From: Sipunculus nudus
Taxonomy: Eukaryota; Annelida; Sipuncula; Golfingiida; Sipunculidae
Direction: 5' to 3'
Assembly: GCA_026874595.1 (NCBI GenBank)
Contig: CM049308.1
Span: forward strand, 80,584,124 to 80,648,123
Length of the DNA stretch: 64,000 nt
Made by a program: the position numbers and the translations under genes. Within the stretch, counting starts at the first letter, position 1. Each line of letters opens with the position of its first letter. The notes under the pieces were generated by a model. That model worked only from the letters and a program-made list of their open reading frames with translations. It was not told the DNA's origin and ran no database searches. Below, one piece after another: positions 13,001 through 23,262 of the stretch.

Positions 13001-16000
13001 ATGCATAGGGCCTGTGATAGGTTTTTATACTGCTCTTAGATAAACATAGCCTGCTGTGTTAAAATGACTAATGTCCAAAATCAATGAGATATGGTGTGAT
13101 TCTGCCTTAGTCTTGTACTCAGAGGCCCTTAGATTTTTTTTTTCATGGAATTCTTCTACCCTAGCAGTAGTCACCTCAGAAGATTATCTCACCTGATAAT
13201 GCTGTGTTATGACTGTAATCACTACCTTGTGATCATCTCACCTGATAACGCTGTGGAATCACTACCTTGTTTTATACCTTGGTTGTTCCTTATTCATAAA
13301 GAAGACCATATCTCAGCAAAAGACTTATTGTGTTACAGCACTGTTATTCAACTGACTTATATTATACTGCATATGATATTAATAGTTGACCCACCAATGG
13401 AGAAGTTTTCTGTCATGGCTACCACATGGTCCACTGCCGCCCGGGTGCTGACATAGTTGTTAGTCTGGTCCATACACTGTGATAACCTGGTGCTGAACAC
13501 TGTACAGACCAAGGGCTGGTACCTTTCTGGTAGACCTTGAATGTTACTGCAACAACAAATGTTTATAAATATGGAGACAGAACAGGTAGTGCATGAAATT
13601 AATCAGACATTGCATGAGTATATCTGAATAATATTTTGATTTAGAGGATTAAATTAAATTACAAAATGTGGATATTATAAAACAATAACTAATATGAATA
13701 TAATGATTAATAATTTTTCTTGTAATAAACTTTGACTTTCTAAGAGATAAATACATGTATGCTCTTTTACAGTGTTGAACATTTGTTAATATATTAGTTT
13801 ATTAATATACATGTATATTATATCTCAATCAGGATTGTACAGTTGGATTAAGCACCATTCCAAACTAGGTTTGAGTTGTGGTGACAAATACTTTATACAA
13901 AGTGTTCTAAGTACCATGGAATTAATCAGCAGACAAAAATTTAGAAACTTGCCATATACTGAAGGCTACAATGAGATTAATAAGATACTCTTATAGTCCT
14001 GTACTAACCATGCCAAAGCTTTCTTTAATGGGTTCTTGCTGGGACAACAGAAGTACACCTCAGCCACCAGCTGAAGCACACCTTTGTAGCATTCTACATG
14101 GGTTTCCTCCGATTCCTTTAGGTGTGTCAACACCTGCAGCACAGCATTTGCACAGTATTAAAAGTAAGGTGCATGTTATCTCAGTAACCTAAATGATAGA
14201 TTAGTTATTGTATTATACAAGTTTACAATGCAAAGCTGAAAGACAATGTAGATGTCACATTGATGAATTGGCTGGTTGGACAGGTGACAGATAGAGGTCT
14301 GATGGCTCAGAATGTGTAAGCACAGAATTGCAAGAGATTTGATATTTGAATTTATGAAGCAAACCCTTATCAACCTTATTTTTAAGATGGGCAAGGTTAT
14401 TATTGTTTTTAATTCATGTGTTATTTACATGTGTTACTTGCTAAAAAAATGAAACATAAATTGTTTAAAGAATTTTACTAAATTTGGCAAGGCTCACAGT
14501 ACCATTTTTAGTAAAAATCCTATACACATAAGTTATGGAGTGAATATTCTTATAAATCATGCAGGAGTGACTATTTTAGAGTATTTGATGATCTGTTTGG
14601 GAGTTTCCAAACAGTAGACAGGCTACTTTTTCAAATGATAATCCTACCAGTGTGTTGCTAATGATGTTTCATCATGTTTATAAATGAACTATCAATATGA
14701 AACTATTTGACATCATAACACTGATTTTGTAAATGTTAATAAAGACAGGTCTGTCTCCCTATATATCTTCAAACTTCATGCATAAATTTGAGTGTTTCTT
14801 AAATTCACTGTTAGCATAATTATGAATTTAGAGCATACAGCACAATGAATCTAAATACATGACAGAACAAGTGACCCATGGGTCATGACGCTCAGCTGAC
14901 TTGGAAGAGATTCTCTAAAGGAAATTTTATCATCAGAATGGTAGTATATACCCATTCAACTGAAGCATCAAACAGATTAACCAACAGGCCAAGATTTAGT
15001 CTGTATTTATATATCTCAAAAATAGAGAAAACATGTGTAAACTTTTAAAACTAGAATACGGGTAACTGACAAGTGACTACATGTATCCGCCAAAATCAGA
15101 GGTGAACGGGTGAAGTGAGGCATTGATTGAGTGGCAAGGGGAAATAGAGTGAGGTATGTTGCATATTAGCATGGATGTCTGCAGCCTAAATGTGTATGTA
15201 GGTTGTGCCACCTACCACAAATCCAGAAAGCTGTCCAAGTTGTATACACCTGCAAAATTTTAGGCAGAAAAGTCAAACCACTACATGTATATGAGCAATT
15301 TTTGCCCATGGCAGACAAACAGACAAACACTGTGCAAAAATCTTTGCAGGTGACCCCTCCAGTTTTGTGTATGATAAAGAGCTATGTGAGATCTATACAC
15401 ATGCAAAATTTTGGCCCAATCGGTCAAACGGTTCCTGAGATATGAGCTTGGATGTGTGCAGCGTTAACAAGAATGTAGGTGGCACCACCTGTCATAAAAT
15501 CAAGAAAGCTGTCCACGATGTATAAACCTGCAAAATTTTAGGCAGTTATGTCGAACCACTACAGAGAAATGAGTGATTTTAGGCCACGGCAGAATAACAG
15601 ACAGATGCTGTGCAAAAATGGTTGCAGGTGGCGCCACCAGTTTTGCTTATGATAAAGAGCTATGTGAGATCTATACACATGCAAAATTTTGGCCCAATCG
15701 GTCAAACGGTTCCCGAGATATGAGTTTGGATGTCATCTGCGTGAATGTGAATGTAGGTGGCGCCCCCTGTCATAAAATCAAGAAAGCTATCCAGGATGTA
15801 TATGCATGACGAATTTCAGGTGAATTAGATTCACTGCAGAGATATGAGTGATTTTAACCCAAGACAGATGAACAGATGGACACTGTGCAAACATGGTTAC
15901 AGGTGGCGCCACCATTTTTTGTGTATGTCATAAAGCAATCCAAGGGCTACATTTGTATCAATTTCATTTCCTGATCGGTCAAACGGTTCCCGAGATATGA

Positions 16001-19000
16001 GGGTTTATTAGTGGAAACAGGCCCACAAATGGACACTGGATAGAGAGGAAAGGTCAGAGGTCAACGCAAATTGGTAAGGCACCAGTTCAAATGTGACCCA
16101 ACAATTGGTGTAAGTTTCAGAAAAATCAGTCCATTAGTTTCCGAGGAGCTCTATGGAAACGGACGCCGCGGCGGCGGAGGAACTCGGTAGACAAAAACAT
16201 AGTATCCGCAAAACTTCTTTTTGTCTGTACAAAAATACAGGTGGCTCCACCAGTCTGCAGAAACTAATAAAAACACTTAATGGTCAATATCCATGCAAAG
16301 AATCATGGTGATCTCTGCATTAGTTGTTCAGATACTTCAGCTTTTGTATCAAATTGTCCATTATTCTGAGGGATACTTCGGAGTCCTATAGCTTGAAGGA
16401 TATGGTTAACAGAGACCTAATTTCAAGTTTCCACAGGCACTTTTCATGGGCCTTCTTGCATGACAAGAATGAAGATTCTAGGTCCAGTTGTTGCGATTTG
16501 TACCCTGTTGACAGATAACCACATCTTTAAAGGTCTCAAAAAAAAGAAAAAAATTCGTAAAAATTTGAAAAAAAATAGAGATGGCACACCCAGTCTGCAG
16601 AAACTGATGGAACAGCTCATGATCAATATGTATGCAGAAAATCAGGATCATCAGTGTTGTAGTTATTGAGATACTGCAGTTTTTGGTATCAAATTTTCCA
16701 TTATTCTGGGGGGGGGGGGTATTTTGGAGCCATACAGCTTAAAGAATATGGGTAACAGAGACCTAATTTCAGGTTTCCATGGAGACTTTTCATGGGTCTC
16801 CCTGTGTGTCAAGAATGAAGATTCTTGGTCCAGTTTTTATGATTTGTGCCCTGTTAACAGATGTTCATATCTTTAAAGGTCTCAAAAATAGAGAAAAATT
16901 TCGTAAAAAAACCCGAACAAATACAGGTGGTGCCACCAGTCTGCAGAAACTTATGAAACACTCCATGATCATATCCATGCAAACAATTATGGTTATCTCT
17001 GCATTAGTTGTTCAGATACTTTAGCTTTTGTATCAAATTTTCCATTATTCTGAGCTGTACTTTGGAGTGCCATAGCTCAAAGGATATGGGTAACAGAGAC
17101 CAAATTTCAGGTGTCCATGGAGACTTATCATGGGTCTCCCTGTGTGTCAAGAATGAAGATTCTAGGTCCAGTCATTACCATTTGTACCCTGTTGACAGAT
17201 AACTACATCCTTAAAGGTCTCAAAAATGGAGAAAACAATTCGTAAACATTGAAAAATACAGGTGGCGCCACCAGTCTGGAGAAACTGATGAAACATCTCA
17301 TGATCAATATGTATGCCGAAAATCATGACCATACATGATGCAGTTAATGAGATATTGAAGTTTTTGTATGAAATTTTTGACTATTCTGGGGGGTCATTTG
17401 GGGCTCCATAGCTCAAAGGATATGGGTAACAGAGACCTAATTTCTGGTTTCCAAGGAGATTTTTCATAGGTCTCTCAGTGTGTCGAAAATGAAGATTCTA
17501 GGTCCAGTCATTCAGATTTGTGCCACGCTAACAGATGACAGCATCCTCAAAGGTCTCAAAAATAGAGGAAAAAATTGTAAAACATCAAACAATACAGGTG
17601 GCGCCACCAGTCTGCAGGAACTGATCGAACATCTCATGATTAATATGCATGCCAAAAATCATGACCATCAGTGATGTAGTTATGGAGATATTGAAGTTTT
17701 TGTATGACATTTTTGACTATTCTGGGGGGTAATTTGGGGCCCCATAGCTCAAAGGATATGGGTAACAGAGACCTAATTTCTGGTTTCCAAGGAGATTTTT
17801 CATGGACCTCTCAGTGTGTCAAGAATTAAGATTCTAAGTCCAGTCTTTATGATTTGTGCCTTGTTAACAGATGTTCACATTTTTAAAGGTCTCAAAAATA
17901 GAGAAAAAAATTCGTAAAAAATCGTAAAATACAGGTGGCACCACCAGTCTGCAGGAAGTGATGTAACATCTCATGATCAATATGTATGCCAAAAATCATG
18001 ACCATCAGTCAAGTAGTTAATGAGATATTGAAGTTTTTGTATGAAATTTTTGACTTTTCTGGGGGGTACTTTGGGGCCACATAGCTCGAAGGATATGGGT
18101 AACAGAGACCTAATTTCTGGTTTCCAAGGAGATTTTTTATGGACCTCTCAGAATCCCAAGTTACAAGGTTCTAGGTCCAGCGGTTACGATTTGTGCCTGG
18201 TTAACGGACAGACGGACAGACAGACGGACGACGGACAAAGAGTGATCGCTATAGCTCAGATGACTTTCAGTCAGCTGAGCTAAAAATCGTACAATACAGG
18301 TGGCGCCACAAGTCAGCAGGAACTGATGGAACATCTCATAATCAATATGTATGCCAAAAATCATGACCAGCAGTGATGTAGTTTTGAGAGATTGAAGTTT
18401 TTGTATGAAATTTTTGACTACTATTGGGAGGGGGGGGTACTTTGGGGCCCAATAGCTCAAAGGATATGGTTAACAGAGACCTAATTTCTAGTTTCCAAGG
18501 ATATTTTTCATGGACCTCTCAGTGTGTCAAGAATGAAGATTCTAGGTCCAGTCGTTACGATTTGTGCCATGCTAACAGATGACATCATCCTTAAAGGTCT
18601 CATAAATAAAGGAAAAAATCGTAAAAAAACGAACGATAAAGGTGGCACCTCCAGTCTGCAGGAAGTGATGACACATCTCATGATCAATAGTTATGCCACA
18701 AATCATGACCATCAGTCAAGTTGTTAATGAGATATTGAAGTTTTTGTATGAAATTTTTTACTTTTCTTGGGGGAAATTTGGGGCTCCATAGCTCAAAGAA
18801 TATGGGTAACAGAGACCTAATTTCTGGTTTCCATGGAGACTTTTCATAGGTCTCTCAGTGTGTTGAGAATGAAGATTCTAGGTCCATTCGTTATGATTTG
18901 TGCCACGTTAACAGATGACAGCATCCTTAAAGGTCTCAAAAATAGAGGAAAAAAATCGTAAAAAATCGAACAATACAGGTGGCGCCACAAGTCTGCAGGA

Positions 19001-22000
19001 ACTGATGGAACATCTCATGATCAATATGTATGCCAAAAATCATGACCATCAGTGATGTAGTTATTGAGATATTGAAGTTTTTGTATGAAATCTTTGACTA
19101 CTCTAAGGGGGGGGGGTACTTAAGGGCCCCATAGCTCGAAAGATATGGTTAACAGAGACCTAATTTCTTGTTTCCAAGGATATTTTTCATGGACCTCACA
19201 GTGTGTCAAGAATAAAGATTCTAGGTCCAGTCTTTACGATTTGTGCCTTGTTAACAGATGTTTACATTTTGAAAGGTCTCAAAAATAGAGAAAAAAAATC
19301 GTAAAAAATTGAACGATACAGGTGGCGCCACCAGTCTGCAGGAAGTGATGGAACATCTCACGATCAATATGTATGCCAAAAATCATGACCATCAGTCAAG
19401 TATTTAATGAGATATTGAAGTTTTTGTATGAAATTTTTTACTTTTCTGGGGGGGGTAGTTTGGGGCCCCATAGCTGGAAGGATATGGGTAACAGAGACCT
19501 AATTTCTGGTTTCCATGGTGACTTTTCATAGGTCTCTCAGTGTGTCGAGAATGAAGATTCTAAGTCCAGTCGTTACAATTTGTGCCTTGTTAACAGATGT
19601 TCACATTTTTAAAGGTCTCAAAAATAGAGAAAAAAATTCGTAAAAAATCGAAAAATACAGGTGGCGCTACCAGTCTTCAGTAACTGATGGAACCTCTCAT
19701 GATCAATATGTATGCCGAAAATCATGACCATCAGTGAAGTAGTTAATGAGATATTGAAGTTTTTGTATGAAATTTTGGACTTTTCTGGGGGGTACTTTGG
19801 GGCCCCATAGCTCGAAGAATATGGGTAACAGAGACCTAATTTCTGGTTTCTATGGAGACTTTTTATAGGTATCTCAGTGTGTTGAGAATGAAGATTCTAG
19901 GTCCATTCGTTATGATTTGTGCCACGTTAACAGATGACAGCATCCTTAAAGGTCTCATAAATAAAGGAAAAAATCGTAAAAAAACGAACGATAAAGGTGG
20001 CACCTCCAGTCTGCAGGAAGTGATGACACATCTCATGATCAATAGTTATGCCACAAATCATGACCATCAGTCAAGTTGTTAATGAGATATTGAAGTTTTT
20101 GTATGAAATTTTTTACTTTTCTTGGGGGAAATTTGGGGCTCCATAGCTCAAAGAATATGGGTAACAGAGACCTAATTTCTGGTTTCCATGGAGACTTTTC
20201 ATAGGTCTCTCAGTGTGTTGAGAATGAAGATTCTAGGTCCATTCGTTATGATTTGTGCCACGTTAACAGATGACAGCATCCTTAAAGGTCTCAAAAATAG
20301 AGGAAAAAAATCGTAAAAAATCGAACAATACAGGTGGCGCCACAAGTCTGCAGGAACTGATGGAACATCTCATGATCAATATGTATGCCAAAAATCATGA
20401 CCATCAGTGATGTAGTTATTGAGATATTGAAGTTTTTGTATGAAATCTTTGACTACTCTAAGGGGGGGGGGGGGTACTTAAGGGCCCCATAGCTCGAAAG
20501 ATATGGTTAACAGAGACCTAATTTCTTGTTTCCAAGGATATTTTTCATGGACCTCACAGTGTGTCAAGAATTAAGATTCTAGGTCCAGTCTTTACGATTT
20601 GTGCCTTGTTAACAGATGTTTACATTTTGAAAGGTCTCAAAAATAGAGAAAAAAAATCGTAAAAAATTGAACGATACAGGTGGCGCCACCAGTCTGCAGG
20701 AAGTGATGGAACATCTCACGATCAATATGTATGCCAAAAATCATGACCATCAGTCAAGTATTTAATGAGATATTGAAGTTTTTGTATGAAATTTTTTACT
20801 TTTCTGGGGGGGGTAGTTTGGGGCCCCATAGCTGGAAGGATATGGGTAACAGAGACCTAATTTCTGGTTTCCATGGTGACTTTTCATAGGTCTCTCAGTG
20901 TGTCGAGAATGAAGATTCTAAGTCCAGTCGTTACAATTTGTGCCTTGTTAACAGATGTTCACATTTTTAAAGGTCTCAAAAATAGAGAAAAAAATTCGTA
21001 AAAAATCGAAAAATACAGGTGGCGCTACCAGTCTTCAGTAACTGATGGAACCTCTCATGATCAATATGTATGCCGAAAATCATGACCATCAGTGAAGTAG
21101 TTAATGAGATATTGAAGTTTTTGTATGAAATTTTGGACTTTTCTGGGGGGTACTTTGGGGCCCCATAGCTCGAAGAATATGGGTAACAGAGACCTAATTT
21201 CTGGTTTCTATGGAGACTTTTTATAGGTATCTCAGTGTGTTGAGAATGAAGATTCTAGGTCCATTCGTTATGATTTGTGCCACGTTAACAGATGACAGCA
21301 TCCTTAAAGGTCTCATAAATAAAGGAAAAAATCGTAAAAAAACGAACGATAAAGGTGGCACCTCCAGTCTGCAGGAAGTGATGACACATCTCATGATCAA
21401 TAGTTATGCCACAAATCATGACCATCAGTCAAGTTGTTAATGAGATATTGAAGTTTTTGTATGAAATTTTTTACTTTTCTTGGGGGAAATTTGGGGCTCC
21501 ATAGCTCAAAGAATATGGGTAACAGAGACCTAATTTCTGGTTTCCATGGAGACTTTTCATAGGTCTCTCAGTGTGTTGAGAATGAAGATTCTAGGTCCAT
21601 TCGTTATGATTTGTGCCACGTTAACAGATGACAGCATCCTTAAAGGTCTCAAAAATAGAGGAAAAAAATCGTAAAAAATCGAACAATACAGGTGGCGCCA
21701 CAAGTCTGCAGGAACTGATGGAACATCTCATGATCAATATGTATGCCAAAAATCATGACCATCAGTGATGTAGTTATTGAGATATTGAAGTTTTTGTATG
21801 AAATCTTTGACTACTCTAAGGGGGGGGGGGGGGGGTACTTAAGGGCCCCATAGCTCGAAAGATATGGTTAACAGAGACCTAATTTCTTGTTTCCAAGGAT
21901 ATTTTTCATGGACCTCACAGTGTGTCAAGAATTAAGATTCTAGGTCCAGTCTTTACGATTTGTGCCTTGTTAACAGATGTTTACATTTTGAAAGGTCTCA

Positions 22001-23191
22001 AAAATAGAGAAAAAAAATCGTAAAAAATTGAACGATACAGGTGGCGCCACCAGTCTGCAGGAAGTGATGGAACATCTCACGATCAATATGTATGCCAAAA
22101 ATCATGACCATCAGTCAAGTATTTAATGAGATATTGAAGTTTTTGTATGAAATTTTTTACTTTTCTGGGGGGGGTAGTTTGGGGCCCCATAGCTGGAAGG
22201 ATATGGGTAACAGAGACCTAATTTCTGGTTTCCATGGTGACTTTTCATAGGTCTCTCAGTGTGTCGAGAATGAAGATTCTAAGTCCAGTCGTTACAATTT
22301 GTGCCTTGTTAACAGATGTTCACATTTTTAAAGGTCTCAAAAATAGAGAAAAAAATTCGTAAAAAATCGAAAAATACAGGTGGCGCTACCAGTCTTCAGT
22401 AACTGATGGAACCTCTCATGATCAATATGTATGCCGAAAATCATGACCATCAGTGAAGTAGTTAATGAGATATTGAAGTTTTTGTATGAAATTTTGGACT
22501 TTTCTGGGGGGTACTTTGGGGCCCCATAGCTCGAAGAATATGGGTAACAGAGACCTAATTTCTGGTTTCTATGGAGACTTTTTATAGGTATCTCAGTGTG
22601 TCGAGAATGAAGATTCTAAGTCCAGTCGTTACGATTTGTGCCTTGTTAACAGATGTTCACATTTTTAAAGGTCTCAAAAATAGAGAAAAAAATTCGTAAA
22701 AAATCGAAAAATACAGGTGGCGCCACCAGTCTTCAGGAACTGATGGAACCTCTCATGATCAATATGTATGCCAAAAATCATGACCATCAGTCAAGTAGTT
22801 AATGAGATATTGAAGTTTTTGTATGAAATTTTGGACTTTTCTGGGGGGTACTTCGGAGCCCCATAGCTCAGAGGTTATGGGTAACAGAGACCTAATTTCA
22901 GGTTTCCAAGGAGATTTTTCATGGTACTCCCTGGATGTCAAGTTAGAAGATTCCAGGTCCAGTGGTTACGATTTGTGCCTGGTTAACGGACAGACAGACG
23001 GACAGACAGACAGACAGACGGACAGACAGACAGACAGACGGACGACGGACAAAGAGTGATCGCTATAGCTCAGATGACTTTCAGTCAGCTGAGCTAAAAA
23101 AACCTAATATACCAGAGCTTGCATATCAAAAGACACTTGTTATTTTTTAAATCTATATAAATCCTAACCAGGTGTAAAGAATTGACTGACT

Positions 23192-23262
<71 letters not shown>

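Larger units (their letters stand above)
16230..23100 (+). mobile_element. Giant pearl-like array, family A, about 20 core monomers of ~340 bp
   Basis: The anchor AGGTGGCGCCACCAGTCTGC (with variants) recurs at about 16240, 16580, 16925, 17260, 17595, 17935, 18296, 18640, 18976, 19319 and on to 22714, spaced near 340 bp. The array ends with GACA/GACGG microsatellite (22990-23050) and a terminal hairpin (23067-23095) followed by CTAAAAA, as in the single copy at 240-594. Short reading frames inside are incidental. Molluscan pearl/HINE elements normally hold only a few core copies, so this one is greatly expanded. Confidence 0.8.

Noticed and set aside
19852-21440. Identical 76-residue reading frames at 19852-20082 and 21210-21440
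   Set aside because: They are the same piece of the 1.36-kb higher-order repeat, not genes; other monomers lack the frame.
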